A DNA stretch of 64,000 nucleotides, taken from the NCBI GenBank assembly GCA_033977485.1, contig CM066989.1, positions 31,349,095 through 31,413,094 of the forward strand, read 5' to 3'. The notes beneath the pieces were generated by a model. It had not been told where the DNA came from. It made no database searches and saw only the letters and a program-made list of their open reading frames with translations. Position 1 is the first letter of the stretch. Every line of letters begins with the position of its first letter. Source of the stretch: Hydrangea macrophylla. Lineage: Eukaryota; Streptophyta; Magnoliopsida; Cornales; Hydrangeaceae. Position numbers and translations under genes: made by a program. Shown piece by piece: positions 1-9,016 of this stretch.

Positions 1-462
1 TTGGAGTTTTGTTCCAACTCTTGCCCTTACAATTGCTTTTTTTTTTGGCTCTTTACTTCTCCTTGGACAGCCAAAACCGCTCTATAAGTGCTAAAATTTG
101 GTTCCAATGGATTTCATTTTTATTTTTATTTATTTATTTATTTTTCACTTAAATTTATTTCTTTAAAACTATTCTTTTTCGCAAAAGAGGTCCAAATGAA
201 TTTCAATTCCTTAAACCAGTTACGATCTAATTTCTTTTGTTCCTAAAACATTTCTAAACAAAACTGTGCTCATTGACCCTCTTTAACTCATTGGGTCAGT
301 GCGAGGCTAGTCGTTGACTGATCAACTATAATTGGAATCCACATGGGTTTCTTCTGTTGTTTTCGAACCTCTTGATTGGTCCACATGGGACCTTTCCTCT
401 TCTTTAACCTTTTCCTTTGACTCTTTGACCCGTCCAAGTGTCGTGAATTTTGGGGCGTTACA
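1..462 (+). repeat. 3' end of an LTR (gypsy-type), truncated by the window
   Basis: The stretch ends in GGGGCGTTACA (452-462), the terminal form of many plant Ty3/gypsy LTRs. The same end occurs, inverted, on the LTRs at 27943 and 36258. No tRNA-Met primer site follows, so this is a solo LTR or a truncated copy. The LTR start lies outside the window. No coding region is seen. Confidence 0.5.
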
Positions 463-1264
463 GCAACATCGAAAATTTGAAGAAGGAAAACCCAAAATCA
501 ATTGCTAACATTTCAACTAGCCTTTCTTTCTCCCAATATCTTGAAGTGGTATTCTTAAGAGCAACTGCAGGGTGTATTTGTGTAGGGCAAATTAGGGGAG
601 TTAGCATATGGTCACCTCATAGTGGTGTAGCTTAAAGGAAAATTAGGGTAGGATATGATAGCGGAACTTAACTTTAGCATACGAATAATTTTCTTAGCAT
701 ATAGGGAAACAACAGAGGGACTACCAGTTGATGCTTGAGCCGGAAGACTCTTTGACGTTTGGTTTGGTTTGGTTTGTTTTTTTTTTTTAAAAGGTAGACT
801 CTTTGCTGCATGTTCACACCTTCGATCAATTTATTAATTTTTTTTTTTGTAAATTCTTCTTTAGACCAGTTTCATCTAAGATGAAGGGGGAAAAAACCAC
901 CAAATAGCAAAGAGTTTTCCGTTTGGTCACTAAACAACATTCACTCTGCCGTTTGGGCTCCTACACCACTATGACCCTCCATCATTAGCTTAAATTTACC
1001 CTACATTTATCTAAACCACTGCTATTGCTCTAACAAGCATGTAAGGCAACTTTCTTCCCAAAAAAAATAACCCACTACCACTTGAAACCCACATAATATT
1101 TAAGTCATAGCATATAGCACATAAGTGTGACGATCATATAAGATCTATAACTTTAATTTGCAATAAATATGCAACCTCTAATGTATGAAAACAAAAGCCT
1201 TTGATCTTGCTACCTCAGTACATTTGTGGCACTCTCTTTCAAGGATAAGTCTATTTTTGACATT
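463..1264. other. Non-coding AT-rich spacer
   Basis: Only short random frames occur here. I see no conserved protein, RNA gene or terminal repeat. The 61-codon frame at 450-635 starts inside the LTR tail and has no recognisable motif. Confidence 0.6.
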
Positions 1265-1727
1265 TTATACATGAATTCTCCAGTTATGTACACATGTATA
1301 TATGTATACATGTAGAATGCTTCATAACAGATCTACACTATACTATAAAAGAGGCTTAGAGTGATTTCAATTTCAAATTTGTCCTAATTTGTCATTTCTT
1401 GATTTGTTTGAAACAATATTTTTACCCTTACTTTTCTTTTTTGTTCCATTTCTCTTTAATGATTACTTTCATTTTTTGTCATTTTGTGAGGATAGGTTAG
1501 TCATTTCACCCACAAAACAACCCTTATTACTATTAGGTCAACTCTTAAATATTAAATTATTTAGAATTGATGATTCAATCAACTTTTCAAACAATAATTA
1601 CAAATATTTATAATTTCATTCACCTTTTAAAATTATATAGTCTACAAATAATGATTCAATCAACTTTTCACGCAATAAGTACAAATATTTACAAATTGTT
1701 CAAAAACCCAAAAGTCAACAATTGTAG

Positions 1728-1906
1728 GTTGTGCCTTGTTTGGCACAACCGCTTTTCGGCTTTGTGGTTTGTATGTTTTTTCGTTCTTCCCAAACTTCTC
1801 ACTAGCTTGTTTGATTTTATTTTGTTTTATTTGGTGTTTTGTTAGGTTTTATTTTTTATTTTTTTGGGTTTTCCCTAATAAACCACTAACACAAACAAGG
1901 CACAAC
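1728..1906. repeat. Inverted repeat around a GTTGTGCCTTGTTTG word
   Basis: GTTGTGCCTTGTTTG at about 1728 has its complement CAAACAAGGCACAAC at about 1892. A related word occurs near 7288 (TTGTGCCATGTTTGG). This is probably Helitron-family internal structure. It is not coding. Confidence 0.4.
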
Positions 1907-2031
1907 ACAACCAGAATTGGGCTATGCTTTGTTTGGTTTCGTTTTGTTTGACTTTGCTTTTCTTTTTTTTGGTTTTCCCAAACAAAGCACTAACATTTGT
2001 TTTATATACCGTATATAAATCTATATCAATA

Positions 2032-2100
2032 TCTATACCTACACCCTATATAAAAGAAGCTAAATGTGATTTCCAATTTTAATTTTGTCCTTATTGCTAA
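2032..2100 (+). repeat. Second, internal Helitron 5' terminus
   Basis: TCTATACCTACACCCTATAT at 2032, preceded by A, resembles the outer terminus at 1332. It continues into the same kind of subterminal sequence (AAATGTGATTTCCAATTT). A further copy of that subterminal sequence starts at 2105. This suggests a Helitron nested in a relative, or a tandem 5' end. No separate 3' hairpin plus CTAG was found, so both may share the end at 8401. Confidence 0.5.
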
Positions 2101-2209
2101 ATAGCCTAAATGTGATTTCCAATTTCAATTTAACCAAAACATGGTAATTTTTTAACTCTAAGTTTAATTCTCTGAACTACTCTAGTATGTTCAGAAGTCC
2201 ATGGTAAAG

Positions 2210-2316
2210 GATTCTTTTGAATCATCTATAGATCAACATTTTAAACATCTAAAAGAAGAAGATAGATATAAAACAGCATTCACAGTTAGGCTGAAAGGAC
2301 AAGACCATTATGAATA
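2210..2316 (+). pseudogene. Scrambled reverse transcriptase scrap (plus strand)
   Basis: A short open stretch joins a HFKHLK-type segment, normally downstream of the catalytic YxDD region of pararetrovirus/gypsy reverse transcriptases, to KEEDRYKTAF, normally just after motif A. The order is therefore reversed. The junction lies in a purine-rich AAAGAAGAAGAT word that also occurs where the minus-strand reverse transcriptase frame ends (about 2346-2365), suggesting microhomology-mediated joining. The piece ends in TAA. Confidence 0.45.
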
Positions 2317-2345
2317 ATAATATCTTGTAAAATTCTAAGATGTAT

Positions 2346-3338
2346 TTAGATGTCTTCTTCTTTTATCTGAATTTTCCAATATCCAGATTTTAAATCAAAT
2401 TTTGAAAAGATAGAAGCTTTATAAAGTCTATCCAAAAGATCCTTTTTATTAGGAATTGGATATCTAATCCATTGTAAGGCATCATTTAATGGTTTGTAAT
2501 TAACCACTAATCTGGGTCTGCCTCTTTCTTTTTCAGCATTTTTATTAACATAAAAAGCTGTACAGCTCCAAGGAGAATAGCTTTTCCTAATGAGCTTTTT
2601 ATCAATAAGACTTTGAATTTCTTTTTTACAAAGTTCTAAGAATTCAGAATTCATTTGGCTTGGTCTAGCCTTAGTATGAATCTGAGATCTTTCATCAAAA
2701 TCAGGCTTATAGGGGAGAGAAACAATGTGTTTCTTCCTTGTCCAAAAAGCACTAGGAATCTCACTACAGACTTTATTTTGAAATGCCTTTTTTATATTTT
2801 CTATTTTTCTAGAAATATTTGGCATCTTTAGTTGATGATCAATTTGCATGATTCTAGTTTCTTCTTGGAGGAAATCAAGATGTTTATCTTTTAAATCTAA
2901 TAGATTTAATTCATTGATAATCCTCGTTTCTGGTTCTTTTAAAAATGTGAAAACCAGATCATTATCTTTATGATTTGCAAAAATGCCAGTTTGATCAACT
3001 TTTATTGGCATTATAAGTTTTAGAAAAAGAGTCCCCAAAATTACTTCTTGTTGTAAATCTTTGACAAGTAAAAAAGTAGAGGGGATACAAGCTCCTTCAT
3101 TACAAATATATACATCAGAAAGTTTAAATTGAATATTCATTCTGCTTCCACTTGCTGATGTTAAGGATTGCATAGTTTTTTCAAAATATTTAGTAGGAAC
3201 TATGCCTTCTTGTATGCAGTTTAGGTCTGCTCCACTACCCACTAATGCAATAGCATTACTAATGGTATATTCTTCATGTATTACTAAATTGATTCGGATA
3301 TACCATTTTTGATAAGTAATTTTATTGAGGAGATGTAA
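2346..3338 (-). pseudogene. Pararetrovirus-like aspartic protease plus reverse transcriptase, 3' truncated
   Basis: The frame continues from the coat-like region after one TAA (3339-3341). The protease loop reads VGSGAD near 3240, so the catalytic aspartate of the expected D-[ST]-G triad is replaced by glycine; a later VILGT motif fits the fold. The reverse transcriptase part follows: a KxRP...SPW finger region, an arginine/valine-rich VVNYK motif, then motif A SKFDLKSGYWKIQI with its catalytic aspartate. The frame breaks right after motif A, so the YxDD active site and RNase H are missing. The GTG at 3242 is not a true start; the domain is an internal part of a polyprotein frame. It is non-functional as it stands. 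Confidence 0.78.
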
Positions 3339-4614
3339 TTATTGATCTCCTGCCAGATCTATAGGTGATTCCTCAATGTTAGGAATATTATCACCTATAC
3401 TGATGGAAGAACTTGAAATATTTAAATTATCAATTTTTTCTTCCATGTTAGAAAATGCAATTTGGAGAGCTCTAATCTCTGCTTTAACCAAATTGATCTC
3501 ATGTTTCAAATCTTGTACAGTAATGGGTTTTTCAACTTTTTCCATTCTGTTAAAGACCTCCTGAATACTACACTGATTAATTTTATAAGAATTTTCTTCA
3601 GGTTTGTCTTTTTTAGTTTGATTAATACATAATTGAATTATCTTCACCTTGAGTTCAGGATCAGAAATTTTATCAATTATGTTTATCATTTCACTATGTT
3701 CTGTAGTAAGAACATTAATGGTAAGACCATTCATGGTTGCAATGGCCTTCCAATAATCAGCATTAGGACAACCATTAACACAAGATGAGGATGGTTGTTC
3801 TTGATTGTCTTCCTCTTGAGAATAAAAGTCATCCTCAGGAATGTCCTCTTCTTCAGATATTTCTGGAGAAGTGTTTAATAGAATTTTGCAGAGTTGTGCC
3901 TTTAGGCCTTCATCAATCTGTAATTCTACTAATTTTTTCTTTGTAGTACATTTATTAGCTAAATGCCCTACTTTTCCACACTTCCAACAAACCCTATTTT
4001 CTTTAGGAGCAGGATTCCTGGTAGGCCTTTTCCTGGGTGGGTTGTTTTTCTTGGGAGGTGGTCTAGGATTGTTTCTAGGATTAGGATTAGTATTCCTTTT
4101 CCTTATAGTTATATTTTGATTACCTTGTCCCTTTTTCTTTTTGGTTGGAATGACAGGCATATCATAACCCCATTGTTTACAAAATTCTCCTAGTTCTTGT
4201 TTACCAGTGAGATTTTGTTTTCTCATTTGGTACTGTAATTTCATGTCATTACAGATGCTTAATCCAACTTGGGTGCAAACACTTATGATCTGTCCATAAT
4301 TTAGACTTGCATAAGGATTATTATTTCCATCATGCTGATCCCTAAGTTTTTGTCTGACCATTTCAGCAAATAAATTGGGAAGCCCATCAATGAAACGTGC
4401 TTTCCAGAATTCATTATTTGCATCATGTCTATGCATAACTTTGAAAAGGAATACATCCTTATACCATCTGAACTGGGTTAAAGAAGGACATCTTAAATTC
4501 ATAAGAAGTTCTCTTCCCTTTCAGACCTTTGTGGAGAAGATCCTACAAAGTGCTCAACAATAGTCTGAGCTAAAGTAATAATAGCATCAGGCACAGGAGT
4601 TGATTGCCCATCAT
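3339..4614 (-). pseudogene. Pararetrovirus coat/nucleocapsid-like region with zinc knuckle
   Basis: The open stretch is 387 codons from the ATG at 4502. It is rich in Lys, Arg, Pro and Asn after a folded N-terminal half. A CWKCGKVGHLANKC zinc knuckle (CX2CX4HX4C, complete) lies near 3960-4000, followed by an acidic segment. The basic tract plus knuckle is the RNA-binding end of a caulimovirid coat protein or a gag. The frame upstream (4503-4614) belongs to the same protein but is shifted: the plus-strand copy has one extra A at the matching site (near 6177), so the minus copy has lost one base at about 4615. Confidence 0.75.
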
Positions 4615-5766
4615 CTATTCCATTTTAACACTGTCAGTAATTGCCTCTCTTTGGGCATTGGTTAGGACATTATCCCACCAACCTTTGAGACATCCTGAAA
4701 ATCCATTGGTTAAAAGGATTGCAGTGCTCTTTTCATTATTACCACAATTTTTACTCATTGTGGCCCACATAAGCATTTTATGAATGCACTCATAGATCTG
4801 ATATTCAGTATATCCATCTATGTTCCATTCATATAATTCTTTTCCACTATAAGAATTTTGCGAATTTCTCCAAAAACTTTCTTCAAATAAAAGATCCTGT
4901 GGAGAAGGTCTATGATAATAATATGGGACAGGTAAATTATCTGTTGTTCCCATTCTATTTATTTGGAGAGAGGGATTTGGAAAATGCCTTTCTTTAAAAT
5001 TACTTTCTGTAATATAAAAATTTTTCCATAACTCTCCTTCTTTTATTATTTCCTGTTCCTCTTCTTCTTCTTCTTCTGATTCTTGTATATCAGAAGAGGG
5101 CTCTTCTTTTGAAATAACATTTAGAGAAACATTTTTAATTTTATTAGTAAGAAGTTCTATGAACTCTTCTTCCTCCTTTTTACTCTGTGTTCTGAAAGTA
5201 TCTACTTTCATAGGAGGTTTGAATGTGGCTTTATCAAAAGAGGAAGAACTAGCTACAAGCTTTTGAATGACCTGTTGCTTTTTTATGTTCTCTCCTTGCT
5301 CTATGATTTTATTTTCAATTCTAGCTAATTGGGCTTCCATAGATTCTATGGAACGGTTTGGCCAATTATTTTGGTGGGCAAGATGACTATTAAAAACAGA
5401 ATCACCAACTCCACCAGTTTTGCTTGTATAAGCAACTGCTTCAAGATCTCTATCATTTAACTTGAAGTCTATATGTAAAGGAGGAGGATGCAGGCTTTCA
5501 ATAAAACCTTTGTCCACATGTAATCTCCATCTGGTTGAATTAATGGTATTCAACACCTTTTGGGTAGGAAACCATTTATTAAACTAGTCAACAAACCAGA
5601 TTATAGTTTGCTTTTGTTCTAGATCTTGGTAAAAAAATTTCTTTATAAGATCTAGATCTATTTTATTAAAAATTTTAAAATATTCTTGTCGGAACTCGAG
5701 GTTTTTGTCCAACATAAAATCTCTACTTAGAACTTGTCTCAAAAATGAATTTGGACTAAAATCCAT
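4615..5766 (-). pseudogene. N-terminal part of the pararetrovirus polyprotein, with in-frame amber
   Basis: One frame runs from the ATG at 5766 to 4615, broken only by TAG at 5584-5586. The sequence after the stop has no needed ATG (the GTG at 5556 is internal). It contains a coiled-coil-like stretch (ESMEAQLARIENKI) and a Glu-rich run, and ends at a frameshift in SVKME. The region from about 4948 to 4615 is repeated in inverted orientation at 5850-6180. I cannot name a domain for the first 200 codons; a movement-protein or virion-associated role is possible but not shown. Confidence 0.6.
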
Positions 5767-6826
5767 TAAACATAAACAGAGGCAATATCATGAGAATAAG
5801 AGGGATCAAATGGATCTCTTTTTTCTTTATTCTCACTATTATCTTCTGGACCATAATTTACCTGTCCCATATTATTATCATAGACCTTCTCCACAGGATC
5901 TTTTATTTGAAGAAAGTTTTTGGAGAAATTCGCAAAATTCTTATAGTGGAAAAGAATTATATGAATGGAACATAGATGGATATACTGAATATCAGATCTA
6001 TGAGTGCATTCATAAAATGATTATGTGGGCCACAATGAGTAAAAATTGTGGTAATAGTGAAAAGAGCACTGCAATCCTGTTAACCAATGGATTTTCAGGA
6101 TGTCTCAAAGGTTGGTGGGATAATGTCTTAGCCAATGCCCAAAGAGAGGCAATTACTGACAGTGTTAAAATGGAAATAGATGATGGGCAATCAACTCCTG
6201 TGGCCGATGCTATTATTACTTTAGCTCAGACTATTGTTGAGAACTTTGTAGGATCTTCTCCACAAAGGTCTGAAAGGGGAAGAGAACTTCTTATGAATTT
6301 AAGATGTCCTTCTTTAACCCAGTTCAGATGGTATAAGGATGTATTCCTTTGCAAAGTTATGCATAGACATGATGCAAATAATGAATTCTGGAAAGCTCGT
6401 TTCATTGATGGGCTTCCCAATTTATTTGCTGAAAAGGTCAGACAAAAACTTAGGAATCAGCATGATGGAAATAATATTCCTTATGCAAGTCTAAATTATG
6501 GACAGATCATAAGTGTCTGCACCCAAGTTGGATTAAGCATCTGTAATGACATGAAATTACAGTACCAAATGAGAAAACAAAATTTCACTGGTAAACAAGA
6601 AGTAGGAGAATTTTGTAAACAATGGGGTTATGATATGCCTGTCATTCCAACCAAAAAGAAAAAGAGACAGGGTAATCAAAATATAACTATAAGGAAAAGG
6701 AATACTAATCCTAATCCTAGAAACAATCCTAGACCACCTCCCAAGAAAAACAACCCACCCAGGAAAAGGCCTACCAGGAATCCTGCTCCTAAAGAAAATA
6801 GGGTTTGTTGGAAGTGTGGAAAAGTA
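5705..6826 (+). pseudogene. Inverted second copy of the coat-like region
   Basis: From about 5850 the plus strand repeats the minus-strand sequence of 4948-3969 with few differences. It stays open across the point where the minus copy is frameshifted. It stops being viral in the middle of the zinc knuckle (CWKCGKV) at 6826, where Helitron sequence resumes. The first 50 codons of the long frame (5705-5850) are antisense to the N-terminal region and are not real protein. The two arms are separated by about 900 bp and could form a long hairpin transcript. Confidence 0.7.
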
Positions 6827-6960
6827 CCTAAATGTGATTTCCAATTTCAATTTTATCCTTATTTGTCATTTTTTGAATTGTTCATTTTTATCATTTCCCT
6901 TTGAAAATCCTATACAATTCCATACATCTCCACACTCCTTTTTGGTCATTTATTCACAAA

Positions 6961-7286
6961 CGATTTTGGTTTTTTTTTTCTTGAAAAAGTGAGGTGTGCC
7001 TATAAATTTAATTTACATAAATGCTTAGACATTTAATTTTATTACACACATGCCTTAAAAAAAATAAACAATTTTTTTTGTAGATTGTGGGTAATATCCA
7101 AATATAAAATGAAATGTATAGGCATTGTGTGCTATCAAAATATTTTGGGATAACCAATTATGGGTTTTTTGTTTTTAAGGCATATATGTGTAATGAAATT
7201 AAATGTCAAAGCATGTGTGAAAGTTAAATTCATAGGCCCACCTCACTTTTTCAACAAAATTTAAAAAAAAAAAAAATGTGAAATCG
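6961..7286. mobile_element. Fold-back / MITE-like inverted repeat element
   Basis: The left arm (6961-7060) runs CGATTTTGG...TTGAAAAAGTGAGGTG...GCCTTA. The right arm (7165-7286) is its imperfect complement (TAAGGCATATATGTG...CACCTCACTTTTTCAA...AAATCG). The spacer is about 105 bp. There is no coding capacity. It lies inside the Helitron, 3' of the pararetrovirus block. The long arms and short loop suit a fold-back element; no target-site duplication was resolved. Confidence 0.6.
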
Positions 7287-7570
7287 GTTGTGCCATGTTT
7301 GGAAAACCAATTTTAGCCTTTGTTTTTAAGTTTTTTAGTTTCCCAAACAAGCACCACTAATTTTTGAATAAAATTAATTTAATATTTCTATATTATACGC
7401 ACACTCATAATAAATATATACATAGTAATACATATAATACATATATAAGCAATACTTTGCAATGGTAAAAAGACAAATTATAATTTACAATTACAAATAC
7501 ATCTATAATCATATGTTGCACAAAATACACATTTCCATTTTCTTTCAACTTTAACTTCTTTCTTTCTTTC

Positions 7571-7601
<31 letters not shown>

Positions 7602-8372
7602 TTTGTTTGCATTCAACCTATAAATATAAAATGGAATTTCAAAATTTATTACACATTTCCATATTTTTTTTTTGCATTAGAGTTATAAATATAAATGGAA
7701 TTTCAAAATTTATTACACACACATACCTATAAATTTAATTCACACATACACATGGTTAGAAATTACTTTTTTACACGCATAAAATAAACTTCAGAAAATT
7801 AATATTGGAGATTGTGGATAATATCAAAATAGAAAATTCAATTTATAGGCATGTGTGTGTAATACATATAACCATTATCTTGATTTTAGCACAATAAATC
7901 ATATGTGTATAAAGTTTATATGTAGTTAACCAAAAAAGATGATAGGGTTTTTGAATATATCATGTGTTATGATATTAAAAAAAAAGTTTTTACTTTAAAC
8001 AAAAAAAACAAAAAAACAAAAGAAAAGAAAAAATTGATTTTAAAAAATATGAAAAAAAGAAAAGAAAAGAAGAAAAATATGATAAGTTCTTCCAATATAT
8101 CATGTGTTATGATGTTAAAAATAAGTTATTAGTAAGACAAAAAAAAAATTGGGAGAGTAGGGCTAAAAGAAACAGAAGTAAAAACACTAAGAAAAGATCC
8201 GGGAAAAAAGAAAAGAAGAAAATTAAATGTATTTTGCTTCCATCTTAGATTATTGAAGTTTTTATGTTTACAATTTTTGTTTCACTGCAGTACATGTACA
8301 TTTAGCATTTAATATATGTATTTTTTGATTTACTGGATTAATACATTTAATTTATTTTTTAATTTTGACGAG
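7287..8372. other. Helitron 3' interior, AT-rich, non-coding
   Basis: The stretch contains a (TTTC)n(TTC)n microsatellite (about 7558-7592), poly-A/T runs and short repeated phrases around ATAGGCATGTGTGTGTAAT. No protein or RNA gene is seen. Confidence 0.6.
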
Positions 8373-8564
8373 CCCGTGCATTGCACGGGTGTCTACCCTA
8401 GTGATATAAAGAATAGCCTAAAATGTGATTTCCAATTCAAAAGTGAAATCTTTTGAGATGATATTCAAAATATACAAAATGCTTTTTTTCTAAAATTCCT
8501 AATTTTTTTTTCAAATTACAATAAAATTGATTTTTTAATTAATATATACATATATATACATATA

Positions 8565-8600
8565 CTAGTTTAGTCGCACGTGCGTTGCATGTGGCTGATG
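8565..8600 (-). repeat. Decayed Helitron 3' terminus (minus strand), copy A
   Basis: CTAG at 8565-8568 is followed by CGCACGTGCGTTGCATGTGG. Read on the minus strand this is a hairpin (CACATGC / GCACGTG, one mismatch) and then CTAG, the Helitron 3' end pattern. The matching place in copy B is 12402-12437. The partner 5' end was not found. Confidence 0.45.
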
Positions 8601-8755
8601 TATTTACAAAAGCATAAATCAAACAAATTATAACTCATAATGTTGATATTTTTAGGTGTTTATTTCAATGATGAACTAAATGTGTTATTATGTTTTCATC
8701 AAGTATCTTCTCGCATATAAAACTAATGATCAGTCGAATCAGTCCTAATAAAGTA

Positions 8756-9016
8756 CTCTATTTGTCCCATATTTTGAGTCATGTATTTTATTTTGGGATG
8801 TCGCAAAATCATTCCATCTTTGAAAACTCAATGCACATTTTACACTACTTTTCCAATTTTACCCTCATTCTTGTAGGGGATAGAAAGAGTGTTGGAAGAG
8901 TTTTAAATATTATAAGGTGTAAATTTGAAGGATTAAGCATTTATTGTGTACAATGATGATGTTCCCTTAATAAGTTGAATTCTCAAAGCTGGAATCTAAA
9001 TATGGGACGGGGGAAG
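8756..9016. mobile_element. Stowaway/mariner-like MITE, 261 bp
   Basis: The ends are CTCTATTTGTCCCATATTTTG and, inverted, AAATATGGGACGGGGGAAG. TA dinucleotides flank both ends (8754-8755, 9017-9018). The CTCC(C/A)TCCGTCCCA-type inverted repeat and TA duplication identify the Stowaway-like family. The copy at 12590-12852 occupies the same place in repeat copy B, so it inserted before the duplication. Confidence 0.75.

Larger units (their letters stand above)
2132..6826. mobile_element. Endogenous pararetrovirus-derived insertion, partly inverted
   Basis: The block holds gag/coat-like, aspartic protease and reverse transcriptase fragments with no integrase and no LTRs. It is flanked by a perfect 27-bp direct repeat (2105-2131 and 6827-6853) belonging to the host Helitron. 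Coat-protein-region sequence is present twice in opposite orientation (3969-4948 minus, about 5850-6826 plus). Caulimovirids lack integrase, and endogenous copies usually enter through break repair and are rearranged, which fits. An old gypsy fragment is the alternative; absence of integrase/LTR and the reverse transcriptase style favour a caulimovirid. Confidence 0.75.
3969..6826. repeat. Long inverted repeat, arms of about 0.98 kb
   Basis: The arms are 3969-4948 and about 5850-6826, with a 0.9-kb spacer. They come from the same pararetrovirus coat-like region and are highly similar. A read-through transcript would fold into long double-stranded RNA. Confidence 0.75.
1332..8401 (+). mobile_element. 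Helitron, 7070 bp, carrying pararetrovirus DNA
   Basis: The 5' end is TCTACACTATACTATAAAAG, preceded by A1331. The 3' end is CTAG (8398-8401), followed by T8402. Eight bases before CTAG is a perfect 8-bp hairpin (CCCGTGCA at 8373-8380, TGCACGGG at 8382-8389). TC...CTRR ends, a 3' hairpin and insertion between A and T are the defining marks of Helitrons. The flanks are the two halves of a repeat whose other copy is uninterrupted at 12242-12265, which fixes both ends independently. No Rep/helicase frame is present, so the element is non-autonomous. Much of its length is an insertion of pararetrovirus-like sequence. Confidence 0.88.

Noticed and set aside
8690..8956. 88-codon plus-strand frame
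   Set aside because: Most of it is MITE sequence inside a non-coding repeat, and the frame is not kept in the second copy at 12540-12800.
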